From the NCBI RefSeq assembly GCF_002111595.1, contig NZ_LUTN01000016.1:35431-99430 (forward strand): DNA of 64,000 nt, written 5' to 3'. The translations under genes and the position numbers were made by a program. This document shows, piece after piece, positions 45,265-54,502 of this stretch. The notes under the pieces were generated by a model, which worked only from the letters and a program-made list of their open reading frames with translations, was not told the origin of the DNA and did no database searches. The stretch is from Lonsdalea britannica. Its GTDB lineage: Bacteria; Pseudomonadota; Gammaproteobacteria; Enterobacterales; Enterobacteriaceae. Position 1 is the stretch's first letter, and each line of letters starts with the position of its first letter.

Positions 45265-45623
45265 AGTCGTAAATAGGGCTGTGTACGTCATGGGTAAACA
45301 AAGTGACGTATCGCACAGTAAGCAATATTATTCTTAATCAATCACCGCAGATACTTGGGTGAGTAGAGGTATCTCTATCGAAATTAATGATATTGGCGAC
45401 TCGATAAAAGGCTCATCGAGTCGCATGAAAAACAAGGTGGGGGGCACAAAGGGGGCATTTATAAATATGAAATAAGAAAATATGTATTTTATCAATGATT
45501 TTATGGGTTGTGCTATATTAAATTGTCTGAATCTCATATTCAGAATATCAAAAATACTTTGAATATGCATTTTTTCGTGCAGATTAAATAGAATTAATGT
45601 AAACCCTCATGGATAATTAAAAA
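45265..45623. other. AT-rich gap with an arm-site-like repeat
   Basis: No gene supported; a minus-strand frame of 78 codons (45570-45334) has no family resemblance. At 45440-45458 GGGGGCAC and GGGGGCAT lie 11 bases apart, a variant of the GGGGGTAC/GGGGGTAT pair at both ends of the thrW island. This may be an arm site of a second, decayed element. Confidence 0.35.
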
Positions 45624-46613
45624 ATGTCACTTTTTCACATCAAAAATAAGTCATTAAGCGCAGTAAAGAAAACAAATTTTCAATCTGCAGGTATTACTGA
45701 ACGGTATGATTTACAGCAGGCATTAAAAAGCAATATTGCCTCTATTGCACCGGATTGTTTGGTTATTTCTGAAGAGTTTTCTGATTGGGAAGATAGCCGC
45801 CGAAGAATTGATTTGTTGGCGATAGATAAGAATGCAAACCTTGTTGTTATTGAGTTAAAGCGTGATGAAACAGGCTCTCATATGGAGCTTCAGGCTCTGC
45901 GTTATGCAGGAATGATTTCGACCATGACGTTTGAGAAAGCATGCGGATATTATGAGAGTTATCTTCAAAAACAAGGAATCGAGAGAAACGCGAAAGATGA
46001 TATTTTGAATTTTACCGGCTTGGATGAGTCGAATATCGATGAGTTTGGTAATGATGTAAGGATAATACTTGCCTCCGGGGATTATAATAAAGAAATTACC
46101 TCATCCATTCTTTGGTTGATCAGCAAAGGCATCGATATAACCTGCGTAAGAATGACATGTTATTCATTCAATGAGGATATCTTTATCGATATAGACCAGA
46201 TCATTCCTGTCCCTGAAGTTGCTGATTACCAGGTTAAATTTCGTGAAAAGCAAATTGAACAAAAAATTAGTAAAACAAAATCCAGAGACTATTCGATGTA
46301 TAATTATAATGGAGAACTATATAACAAAAGAAGTTTAGCTTTAAGGCTTATATCTGACTGGATTTCAAATAATGATTTCAAAGACATTGATTCTGTCAGG
46401 CGTGCGTTTGACGGTAGACTATCCAATAAAATCATAGAGTTGCCATCAAAAGTGCTTGATGGGAGTCGTTATTATATGCGTAAAGAAGACTTGGCTAGGC
46501 TTTCTTCTGGAGAAATGGTTGCAATATCGAATCAATGGGGAGTCGATAACATTAAAACCCTTATTGATTTTTTAAGTCAATATAACCAAGTCGTTGATAA
46601 AGTGAGTGGCTGA
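45624..46613 (+). CDS. PD-(D/E)XK nuclease-like protein (NucS/DUF91-like)
   Basis: A 329-residue protein. The N-terminal half has the PD-(D/E)XK signature: SRRRIDLLAIDKNANLVVIE followed by LKRDETG, in which Asp near residue 57, Glu near 71 and Lys near 73 form the metal site, as in NucS-type endonucleases. LQALRYAGMISTMTFEKACG continues the family pattern. The C-terminal third (NGELYNKRSLALRLISDWIS ... YYMRKEDLARLSSGEMVAIS) looks like a DNA-binding tail. AT-rich, followed by two terminators. A defence or repair role is possible; no methyltransferase or helicase partner is present. Confidence 0.75.
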   Translation: MSLFHIKNKSLSAVKKTNFQSAGITERYDLQQALKSNIASIAPDCLVISEEFSDWEDSRRRIDLLAIDKNANLVVIELKRDETGSHMELQALRYAGMISTMTFEKACGYYESYLQKQGIERNAKDDILNFTGLDESNIDEFGNDVRIILASGDYNKEITSSILWLISKGIDITCVRMTCYSFNEDIFIDIDQIIPVPEVADYQVKFREKQIEQKISKTKSRDYSMYNYNGELYNKRSLALRLISDWISNNDFKDIDSVRRAFDGRLSNKIIELPSKVLDGSRYYMRKEDLARLSSGEMVAISNQWGVDNIKTLIDFLSQYNQVVDKVSG

Positions 46614-46624
46614 TGTATTTGTGG

Positions 46625-46677
46625 CCTTAGTTGACTAAGGTTTTAGAGAGGGGCGAGCTGCCCCTATGTTCATTTTT
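46625..46677 (+). terminator. Double terminator after the nuclease gene
   Basis: CCTTAG-TTGA-CTAAGG followed by TTTT (46625-46644), then AGGGGC-GAGCT-GCCCCT (46649-46665) followed, after ATGTTCA, by seven T. Both point rightward. Confidence 0.75.
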
Positions 46678-46990
46678 TTATTTCGCCGGTACATTGATAC
46701 TCAGCTGTGACTGTTGTTTGCATACAACCTGAAGATGATGGTTGCGTGCATTGAGAGGTGAACCCTCCGAATGGCTCAGCACCGGAATAGCCCCAGGCAG
46801 CACAACGAGCTTTAGCTGAATTTATCCCTTGTTTCGGATCTATCACCGGACTTTCGAACATCCCAAAAGAATAGGCCATACGAACAGTGCCATCGGCTTT
46901 ACTACCACCTGTTGGAATAAGCTCCTTCTTCGTTGAACATCCGGAAATAAGTAGCGTGAAGAACAATGCCATCATAAGTTTTATTTTCAT
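46670..46990 (-). CDS. YecR-like lipoprotein
   Basis: A 106-residue lipoprotein with signal MKIKLMMALFFTLLISGCST (lipobox LISGC). GINSAKARCAAWGYSGAEPFG and SGCMQTTVTAEYQCTG match the YecR family, which in E. coli belongs to the flagellar (FlhDC) regulon; its function is unknown. AAAGGTAAC precedes the ATG. Here it is not near flagellar genes. Confidence 0.85.
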   Translation of the reverse strand: MKIKLMMALFFTLLISGCSTKKELIPTGGSKADGTVRMAYSFGMFESPVIDPKQGINSAKARCAAWGYSGAEPFGGFTSQCTQPSSSGCMQTTVTAEYQCTGEIKK

Positions 46991-47312
46991 AGTTACCTTT
47001 ATTAATTATTAGTGGAGTTGGAGTGTGTTTTATCAATATCAGTAGGATTGTAGTATTTATTCGTTTTTTTGTTATGTGATGTATTTGTTTTTTTATGAAG
47101 ATGCTTTGTGGTGATTATGAGTATTGTGGTTATTCTTCGTAATGGATGCTGTTCTTGAAATGTTTATTTGATATATTATATATAACAAAATGGTTTCTAT
47201 GAATTAATGATACATTCCAAATGAAATAAAAAAGGAAGATGTGTTGCAGGAAAACTGGCAACTCAGAAAAGGGAAGTGAAATACACTCCCCTTTTTTTAT
47301 TCATTGTAGATA
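46991..47312. other. AT-rich intergenic region ending in a bidirectional terminator
   Basis: No gene seen in 320 bases. At 47267-47295 AAAAGGGAAGTG pairs with CACTCCCCTTTT (one mismatch) around AAATA, with T runs on both strands, and would end transcription of the cupin gene from the right. Confidence 0.6.
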
Positions 47313-47675
47313 TCAAATCCAAACATCATTTTGAGCGGTTCGATCTCCGCCTTCGTCTCCGGTATTTAACACACCGCGCGGTTCGATCAGCAGAAGTTTT
47401 ACCTCTTTCTCTGCATAGGGTTTATGTTCAAGCCCGTGTTTAACCACAAACATTTCCCCGGCGTTGAGGGTAACTGCACCATCACGAAAATCGATCCGTA
47501 ATGTGCCTTCCAACACGATGAATGTTTCGTCCGTCTCTTTGTGGCTGTGCCAGACGAACTCGCCTTCGATTTTGACGACTTTAAATTGATAGTCGTTCAT
47601 TTCAGCGATGACTTTCGGGGTCCACTGCTCATTAAATAACGACAGCTTGTGTGCAAGATTAATGGACTGATACAT
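47313..47675 (-). CDS. Cupin-domain protein
   Basis: A 120-residue single cupin: [20 protein letters not shown] carries the His-x-His and Glu metal ligands and [18 protein letters not shown] the final histidine. Such proteins may be small isomerases, dioxygenases or ligand sensors; the function is not deducible. AGGAGAG lies seven bases before ATG 47675. The AraC-family gene on its upstream side, transcribed in the same direction, may be linked. Confidence 0.82.
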   Translation of the reverse strand: MYQSINLAHKLSLFNEQWTPKVIAEMNDYQFKVVKIEGEFVWHSHKETDETFIVLEGTLRIDFRDGAVTLNAGEMFVVKHGLEHKPYAEKEVKLLLIEPRGVLNTGDEGGDRTAQNDVWI

Positions 47676-47750
47676 GTATTCTCTCCTGGTTGAATAGAGA
47701 GACATCCTAAGAGGGAAAGCGATGAGGGTCTTGAACGTTTGTGCAGCGAG

Positions 47751-48569
47751 TTAGATACGCTGTTTGTTGATTATTTTTAGCCACATTCCCGGTGAAATAC
47801 CGAAGGCTTTAATAAAATGCCGCGTCATATGGCTCTGATCGGAAAAGCCGGCAGTCACTGCAATATTCGCTAAGTTTTCACCCGTCAACATCAGCTTTCG
47901 GCAATATTCAAGACGCCGCAGGGTGACATATCGGTAAGGGCTGGTCCCATATAGCATGCGGAAGTCGCGGGACAAATTCCATCGGTCTCTTCCACTCACG
48001 ATAGAAAGCGCATCCAGCGTGACCGTTTCCGTGAAGAGGTCATCGATGTACTCGCGGGCACGCTCTGCAGCTGGGTAATCATACGAACGCCGTATGATTT
48101 TTTGTCCCCCAACGGCAGACAGGGCGTGTGCTAGTTCATAGATAGCGTCATCTTCTTCCAGCGAATCAAAGGTATTATCCATTCCTCGAAGTAAGGATTC
48201 CGTCGCAGTAATAAGACGCGGGTCAGTTGACGTCCCCCCTTGAATAAAGGGAAGAGGCTGGCCTCCCAATATTTTTTGGATAGAGGAGGGCTCGATATAA
48301 ATCATGCGGTAGTGAAACCCATCGGCTGTGCCAGCTTCTCCATCATGGATTTCATCCGGATGAAGCACCATCGTGTGGCCCGCCAGACTCTGTCTACGAC
48401 TACCTCGATATTTGAAGCTTTGTATGCCCGAGAGCGTGCGACCGATGGCATAGGTGTCATGTCGGTGCGGGTCATATCCGTGACCGGTAAAAAACGCTTC
48501 CAGGCGTTCGAATTTGTCTGAAGGGGTGGCGAGTTTTACCCAATCATTTTTGACCGTCTTGCGAAACAT
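47751..48569 (-). CDS. AraC-family transcription regulator
   Basis: A 272-residue regulator. The N-terminal AraC-type cupin sensor contains FFTGHGYDPHRHDTYAIGRT and GHTMVLHPDEIHDGEAG. The C-terminal pair of helix-turn-helices includes LSIVSGRDRWNLSRDFRMLY and LANIAVTAGFSDQSHMTRHF with KAFGISPGMWLK. Start at 48569 follows GGAAAG; the frame is open to 48662. The layout (sensor plus double HTH) resembles regulators of transporter or efflux genes. The cupin gene 75 bases downstream is its closest candidate target. Confidence 0.85.
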   Translation of the reverse strand: MFRKTVKNDWVKLATPSDKFERLEAFFTGHGYDPHRHDTYAIGRTLSGIQSFKYRGSRRQSLAGHTMVLHPDEIHDGEAGTADGFHYRMIYIEPSSIQKILGGQPLPFIQGGTSTDPRLITATESLLRGMDNTFDSLEEDDAIYELAHALSAVGGQKIIRRSYDYPAAERAREYIDDLFTETVTLDALSIVSGRDRWNLSRDFRMLYGTSPYRYVTLRRLEYCRKLMLTGENLANIAVTAGFSDQSHMTRHFIKAFGISPGMWLKIINKQRI

Positions 48570-49455
48570 GACTTTCCGCCTTTGTCGTCGTGATCCGTAA
48601 ACCGGGACATGATAATTAAAAGCATATAGCGCGTTGTGCAATAGGAACACTATTTTATTCAACCCGGAAGGCGCAGTGACGCCCTGGGAAGTTATTGGTG
48701 TGTGACTTCAACGGAATGCTTTGTTTCTTACTTACGCGCTGGTGACGTAAGGGGGGGAGAATTTTCTCATGGTCACTGAAACCTCATGGCTCCTGTGTAG
48801 GAATATGGGGAGTAAATGATGAAAATCTTCGTGTCGATATTCTGCCGAGTAGAAATGGCGGTGTGGAATAAAGAGTAAGGGGATATCCACAGGCAATACC
48901 AAACCTCGATAATATGATTATGAATGAATAAACCATTAAATAAACCCCCTCGTTATTATCTGAGTATCACCACGGCCTATTTTTCATAAATTCGTAATTA
49001 GCAGGCTAACCATCCGCCGTTCTTTTTTTTCATCGGATGAGGAGCGGTTTTTTTATTTCTTATGATAGCTTGCCAAAAAATAGTCTTTATCTGTTTTTCC
49101 TCAAAAGTTAATTTCGTTTTTTTAGCACGATGTGCCGGCGGTTATATCGATGATGGGTCAGGAATGCATGCTGCCGTTATTACTTAGTTTTAAAATTAGT
49201 TTTTTAACCAAAGTTAGGCAAGGGCGATATAGATGTTAGATCGATTCCATCGATCAAAACACAATACCGCGATAGCCTGTAGCTATCATTGTTATTATTT
49301 TGATCGCTATCACCTATTTTGAGGTGGTTTTATATGGTATTAATTTTGACAGGATACATTAAGCCATCTAGGCGCTGGTTGCCTGATTCTCTCGATGGCA
49401 TTAAGCATCTCAGGTGCAATATTCGTAACTTATTTTGTGTCGACAAGGACGCCTT
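48570..49455. other. Long non-coding region with palindromes and a possible terminator
   Basis: Nearly 900 bases with no gene of normal size. A 20-codon frame at 48816-48878 (MMKIFVSIFCRVEMAVWNKE) has GGGGAG just before it. At 49014-49054 a T-rich hairpin with AGGAGCGG is followed by seven T. GATCGATTCCATCGATC (49239-49255) and GATAGCCTGTAGCTATC (49271-49287) are two 17-base palindromes 15 bases apart, with GATCGCTATCACC after them, and may be operator sites for the PilZ-type gene. Confidence 0.4.
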
Positions 49456-49608
49456 ATGAGTCATTTTTATAATAATTTCATGTCATTATCTTCGGGGGGT
49501 AAACATTTGGAACCTTCACGCCACCGCCGTTTTTTTTCGAACCAGAGCTCGGGTTTACCGGGGATAGCGCTTATCTCTAGGCATGAAAAGACCTCACCGT
49601 TCTGGTAA
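49456..49608 (+). CDS. Candidate small protein or leader peptide before the PilZ gene
   Basis: A 50-codon frame, MSHFYNNFMSLSSGGKHLEP to the stop at 49606, with AAGGA seven bases before the ATG. The composition (Ser, His, Arg, Phe) is unlike a structured domain. Could be a leader peptide; no homologue known to me. Confidence 0.3.
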   Translation: MSHFYNNFMSLSSGGKHLEPSRHRRFFSNQSSGLPGIALISRHEKTSPFW

Positions 49609-49782
49609 CGAAGACGCTCATTTATCGCCCTGAACGATTGGGCTACTGACCTGAATTACGCGCACGTTTGTACTTGTTTTTATCTCCAATGGGTGAGAAA
49701 TCACTCAGGCCTTCTTTTGTCGGAGATAACGGATATAGACAAGCGTGAGAATAATCTTCCTATTGCATGCACAGGTATTGCT

Positions 49783-51507
49783 ATGGCTCAGAATGTTAAT
49801 CCGTCGGCAAAAGTGATTTCTTCATTAGTCCAGCACAAACATTCACTGTCTATTTATGCTAAAGAGATGGTCTTTTCGGTGACAGCCAAAATAATAGATT
49901 TAAGACCGGCTAATGGTCGTATGGTTCTCGAAATGGAATACCCGATTATTAATTTTGAAAAATATTTAATGACGGATGCCATCACTATTGATCTGGAAGC
50001 ATTGAAGGGGCCGCACAGCGTCGAACGCGAGACTTACAGTCTCAGTAATATACGCGCTAAAATGATTAAAACGCATAAAATGCAGTACCACTTGGAATGT
50101 CAGCTTCCTGAGTCGGTCTTTATTAATGAAAGCCGCGGGGCGATTCGTATTCCCTTTATTCTTGGCATGTCTGGACGCGCCAGCATTGAAGTGTATCCCC
50201 ATGAAGCGCGAGTGGCGGGCCACCTGCGTGATCTGTCGGTTGGCGGCTGTATGGTCGATGTCGATCTGTCTGACTGCATTGCCATGAGCATCGACCAGCC
50301 TTTGCCCGAAATCAGACTCGAGTTCCCCAACGGAGAGATCTTTTGGGCTGAAGGCAAAGTTCGCCATATTCGCCCTTTTGGAACCTATGGGCACGCGGCG
50401 GTGGGAATACAGTTCATCAATTTATCCGCACCTCAGACCGAAGCCCTCTATCGCTATGTTAATGAAGCCGAGAGAGACGCCATTTTTAGAACCGGCATCA
50501 GCGATAAAGTCGAGCATCCTTCTCCTTTGTTTATTCCCGGTGTCGTAGAAAAAATGATGCTGCAAAGAGAGAGTCAGGAACGGGAAAAGCTCTCGCGCCA
50601 GCCTGCTGTTGAACGCGACGTCATGAATATCGTCCACCAGCTCCAGATTGGGCTGATGTATATCAAAATCCGTGATGTTTTCCCTGCTGAGATATTTTAC
50701 GGGTGTGCTGATATTTTGATTAATTGGGTCAAACAGGACCGGAAGGCTTTTTTACATGCGCTGGCGTTTCTTCGCGATGAGCCTGATTGGGTCAGACAGG
50801 CTATCAAAGTTGCAGGGCAACTGGCTGACATCTTATTACTGCGCAACCCCTTCGATCATCAGGTGAGGGAAGCCGTGTTAGGCGCATTGCTGCATACACT
50901 GGGTAAACCTTTACTGGTCAGTGTTGAACTGCCTTCTCTCAAAGCGAATATGACGCCGCCGCAAAAAGAAGTGCTGAAAGGCCATGTCACGGCGCTGTGC
51001 GCCAAGCTGGACGCGTTATCGTGGGAACCGAGTCCCCTTTGCAGAGATATCATTAAGAATGCAAATGAACACCTTGATGGTTCCGGTTATCCCGCCGGTA
51101 AAACGTCGGCGCAGCTATCGGGTCTGGTGCGTCTGGTTTCCGTCATCAAAGCGGTCAATAAAGCGATCCATCGGCGTAACGGTATTCCTGCTCGCAATCC
51201 GTTGGTCGCTTACCGGCATATCAATGAATGCGGCGATGCCTATGACAAGGCCATTTTGGTTGAATATATTCGTGTCTATGGCCCCAATCCCATCGGTACA
51301 TTGGCGAAATTCAACGGGGGATTTCTTGCCTGGATTATGGACGTCAACGGTCGAGGCGATCCGGTCAAAGTGAATATCGTCAAAAATCTCCGCTTTCTGG
51401 AAAGCAACATCAACAGCGTGGTTTCCGGGAGCGATTTGGCGCAGTTAGGCAAGCTCGAAGGTATTGTGGATCCCGCTGATTATGGTATCGAAGTGCTAAA
51501 AATCTGA
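49783..51507 (+). CDS. PilZ-domain protein with degenerate HD-GYP domain
   Basis: A protein of about 574 residues. An N-terminal YcgR-like beta domain (to about 110) precedes a PilZ domain: IRIPFILGMSGRASIEVYPH, then HLRDLSVGGCMVDVD, with the DxSxxG c-di-GMP motif. After residue 260 comes an HD-GYP-like region: LLHTLGKPLLV replaces the canonical HDIGK with His-Thr, while NEHLDGSGYPAGK keeps the GYP loop. The catalytic metal site is therefore likely lost, making this a c-di-GMP receptor with an inert phosphodiesterase-like half. The start is uncertain: ATG 49783, or GTG 49693. Confidence 0.8.
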   Translation: MAQNVNPSAKVISSLVQHKHSLSIYAKEMVFSVTAKIIDLRPANGRMVLEMEYPIINFEKYLMTDAITIDLEALKGPHSVERETYSLSNIRAKMIKTHKMQYHLECQLPESVFINESRGAIRIPFILGMSGRASIEVYPHEARVAGHLRDLSVGGCMVDVDLSDCIAMSIDQPLPEIRLEFPNGEIFWAEGKVRHIRPFGTYGHAAVGIQFINLSAPQTEALYRYVNEAERDAIFRTGISDKVEHPSPLFIPGVVEKMMLQRESQEREKLSRQPAVERDVMNIVHQLQIGLMYIKIRDVFPAEIFYGCADILINWVKQDRKAFLHALAFLRDEPDWVRQAIKVAGQLADILLLRNPFDHQVREAVLGALLHTLGKPLLVSVELPSLKANMTPPQKEVLKGHVTALCAKLDALSWEPSPLCRDIIKNANEHLDGSGYPAGKTSAQLSGLVRLVSVIKAVNKAIHRRNGIPARNPLVAYRHINECGDAYDKAILVEYIRVYGPNPIGTLAKFNGGFLAWIMDVNGRGDPVKVNIVKNLRFLESNINSVVSGSDLAQLGKLEGIVDPADYGIEVLKI

Positions 51508-51946
51508 TTGGCGATCGCGCTCAACAGCCAGACGGTTTCCGTCGCTACGCGTCGTGGGTTACGGGCGGCTGAAATCGTCTGACGCCTGAACGCATCTTGA
51601 CCCGCGATGGTTCATTATCGCGAGACCACTTAATTTTGACGCGGGGGAAACCCTGCGTTGCTGCGTCACCTTCCTTTGACTCATCGTCGTGTTGAGTTCT
51701 TTCAACGATGCGCCATCGACTATGTTCCCGTCTCAAAGGGATGCGCTGGCAGCGTTGAATGATGGCCCCTTTTTCGCTCTCCCCAGAACGCCCTTTGTGG
51801 CGTTCTCCTCCGAAGGTTTTTCGCATTAATGAACGCTTCTCGGCCGCGGCATTATCCCCTATCAAAAACCATTAACTATATTTAAAGCAGGGTTATTTTT
51901 GTGCCTTTCTTATGTGTCTGTTTTTTAACAATTAACAGGAGGCAAC
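51508..51946. other. Intergenic region before katE
   Basis: About 440 bases. The minus-strand frame at 51865-51545 has no protein-like character. Beyond the ribosome site of katE (ACAGGAGG) I see no confident promoter or operator. Confidence 0.4.
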
Positions 51947-54202
51947 ATGAAAGATGAAAAGGATCGAAAGCCGACGAAGAGTGTCAAGTTGGACGCCTCT
52001 CAGTCAGTGAAGCCTCATCTGGCGGATACCGCACCGAACGATGCGGCGGTAAAACCGACCAGCAGTCCGACACCTCCCGGCGTGGAGCCGATGTTTCCCG
52101 GCCAGGCCAAATCGCCTAAAAATACCAATGCTAAATTGAAACAGCTGGATAAATACCATACCCATCCGGAGCACGAAGCCTTGCGTACGGATCAGGGCGT
52201 TAAAATTTCAGATAACCAAAACTCGCTCAAGGCAGGCGCACGCGGCTCTACGCTGCTGGAAGATTTTATCCTCCGCGAGAAAATCACGCACTTTGACCAT
52301 GAGCGTATTCCTGAACGTGTGGTGCATGCGCGCGGGGCGGCCGCGCACGGTTATTTCCAGGTTTACGCACCGCTTTCTCGTTACACCAAAGCGGAGTTTT
52401 TGCAGGACCCTAAGGTGAAAACGCCGGTGTTCGTCCGTTTTTCTACCGTACAAGGTTCGCGAGGTTCGGCCGATACGGTGAGGGATATCCGCGGATGGGC
52501 CACCAAGTTTTACACGCAGGAAGGCAACTTCGATCTGGTTGGGAACAATACGCCGATCTTCTTTATTCAGGACGCGATCAAATTCCCCGACTTCGTGCAT
52601 GCGGTGAAGCCGGAGCCTCACAATGAAATTCCTCAGGGGCAGAGCGCGCACGACACCTTCTGGGACTACGTCTCCCTACAGCCGGAAACGCTGCACAATG
52701 TGACCTGGGCGATGTCGGATCGTGGTATTCCGCGCAGTTATCGCATGATGGAAGGTTTCGGGATCCACACCTTCAAGCTGATCAACGCCGAGGGAAAAAG
52801 TCATTTCGTCCGTTTCCACTGGAAGCCGGTTTACGGCGTGGCGTCGCTGATTTGGGATGAAGCCCAGCTGCTGACGGGGAGAGACCCGGATTTTCATCGT
52901 AAGGAGCTGTGGGAGTCGATCGAAGCCGGTGATTATCCCGAATATGAGCTGGGGCTACAGATCATTCCCGAAGAGGACGAGCACAAATTCGATTTCGATA
53001 TTCTTGATCCGACCAAGCTGATCCCTGAGTCGCTGGTGCCGGTACAGCGGGTCGGCAAAATGACGCTCAATCGCAATCCAGACAACTACTTCAGCGAAAC
53101 GGAACAGGTGGCGTTCTGTCCCGGCAATATTGTGCCTGGGATCGATTTCTCCGACGATCCGCTGCTGCAAGGGCGGTTGTTCTCGTACCTGGATACGCAG
53201 ATTAGCCGACTGGGCGGCCCGAATTTCCACGAGCTGCCGATCAACAAACCGGTCTGCCCGTTCCATAATCATCAGCGAGACGGCATGCACCGGATGGAGA
53301 TCACGGGGGCGGCGAATTATGAACCCAACTCGATTAACAACAACTGGCCACGGGAGACGGCGCCCGCGAAGGCTGACGGCGGATTCGCTACCAATCCGCA
53401 GCCGCTGGACGGTCAGAAAGTTCGTCAACGCAGCGAGTCGTTCGCCGATTACTACTCCCAACCTCGTCTATTCTGGCTGAGCCAAACCGATGTGGAAAAA
53501 AATCACATCGTAGGCGCCTTCAGCTTTGAGTTAGGGAAGGTGGCGCGTCCTTGGATCCGCGAGCGCGTGGTGGATCAATTGACGTATATCGATCACGACT
53601 TGGCGCAGAAGGTGGCGGAGAATCTGGGTATGAAACTCACCGCCGAGCAGCGTAAACATCCACTACCTGGCGCAATCAATGGTATTACGTCGGATGAAAC
53701 GCTCAGCATCTATGCGGGGAAAAAGCAGACGTTGAAGTCTCGGCAGGTGGCGATCCTGGCGGCGGACGGCGTGTGCGGCGCATCGGTCGAGAAAATCGAA
53801 AAAGCGCTGCATCAGCAGGGGATTCATACCAAAATCTTCGCGCCTCACCTCGGCAAGATCAAAACGCTGCAAGGGCAGGAGCTGGACGTGGCGGGAACGA
53901 TTGAAGGGAATCCTTCCGTTCTGGTCGATGCGGTGATCGTGCCGACCGGTCAGCAAAGCATTGAGACGCTGAAATCTGACGGCAACGCCAAATACTATCT
54001 GTTGCAGTCGTTCAAACATCTTAAGGCGATTGGACTGCAAGGGGATGCGCTGAGCCTGTATCAGTCGCTACCGCTGCCTGAACCGGATGAAGGCGTGCTG
54101 GTGGAAGAGGACGCCAAAAAGGTCGCGGAGAAATTTATCCACGCCATGCGGGAGCACCGCGTCTGGTCTCGTGAGGCCGTCGCGCAAGCTGTTCCGAGCT
54201 AA
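51947..54202 (+). CDS. katE: Catalase HPII (large-subunit monofunctional catalase)
   Basis: A 751-residue haem catalase. The N-terminal extension (to about 75) is rich in Lys, Thr and Pro; the core shows [11 protein letters not shown] (catalytic His), [11 protein letters not shown] (catalytic Asn) and [19 protein letters not shown] (haem-ligand Tyr). After about residue 595 a flavodoxin/DJ-1-like domain ([20 protein letters not shown]) marks clade 2 enzymes. It removes hydrogen peroxide in the cytoplasm, usually under sigma-S in stationary phase. Ribosome site AGGAGG eight bases before the ATG. A second, periplasmic catalase lies at 58521-60068. Confidence 0.95.
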   Translation: MKDEKDRKPTKSVKLDASQSVKPHLADTAPNDAAVKPTSSPTPPGVEPMFPGQAKSPKNTNAKLKQLDKYHTHPEHEALRTDQGVKISDNQNSLKAGARGSTLLEDFILREKITHFDHERIPERVVHARGAAAHGYFQVYAPLSRYTKAEFLQDPKVKTPVFVRFSTVQGSRGSADTVRDIRGWATKFYTQEGNFDLVGNNTPIFFIQDAIKFPDFVHAVKPEPHNEIPQGQSAHDTFWDYVSLQPETLHNVTWAMSDRGIPRSYRMMEGFGIHTFKLINAEGKSHFVRFHWKPVYGVASLIWDEAQLLTGRDPDFHRKELWESIEAGDYPEYELGLQIIPEEDEHKFDFDILDPTKLIPESLVPVQRVGKMTLNRNPDNYFSETEQVAFCPGNIVPGIDFSDDPLLQGRLFSYLDTQISRLGGPNFHELPINKPVCPFHNHQRDGMHRMEITGAANYEPNSINNNWPRETAPAKADGGFATNPQPLDGQKVRQRSESFADYYSQPRLFWLSQTDVEKNHIVGAFSFELGKVARPWIRERVVDQLTYIDHDLAQKVAENLGMKLTAEQRKHPLPGAINGITSDETLSIYAGKKQTLKSRQVAILAADGVCGASVEKIEKALHQQGIHTKIFAPHLGKIKTLQGQELDVAGTIEGNPSVLVDAVIVPTGQQSIETLKSDGNAKYYLLQSFKHLKAIGLQGDALSLYQSLPLPEPDEGVLVEEDAKKVAEKFIHAMREHRVWSREAVAQAVPS

Positions 54203-54241
54203 TGAGGCGCGACTCGTAAGTCCGCGTTAGCCTTCTATATC

Positions 54242-54290
54242 ACGGCTGTCCCTGTCTCCATCACGAGCGAGGGCAGCCGTTTCTGTATCA
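54242..54290 (+). terminator. Terminator after katE
   Basis: CGGCTG-TCCCT pairs with AGGG-CAGCCG around about 16 bases, followed by TTTCTG. Confidence 0.55.
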
Positions 54291-54502
54291 ACTACGCCTT
54301 CTCTAAAGAAAAACATTCAAACATCACCTTCGGATGGATCATGTCTCTCGCCCCAAAAGCGCAGAGTCGCTGCGGCCAGAAACAGTATCCGAAAGGGTGA
54401 CAGAGGCCTCATTGGGAGAACGGCCGGGGTTGCCCTATGCTTGTGTCTTGAGGTTCCGGTCATTGGGCGGTGGGGACCGACTTCCGTGGGAGAAATACGG
54501 TT

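Noticed and set aside
45334..45570. 78-codon minus-strand frame in the AT-rich gap
   Set aside because: Hydrophobic by AT bias only, no start signal, and it covers the repeat at 45440.
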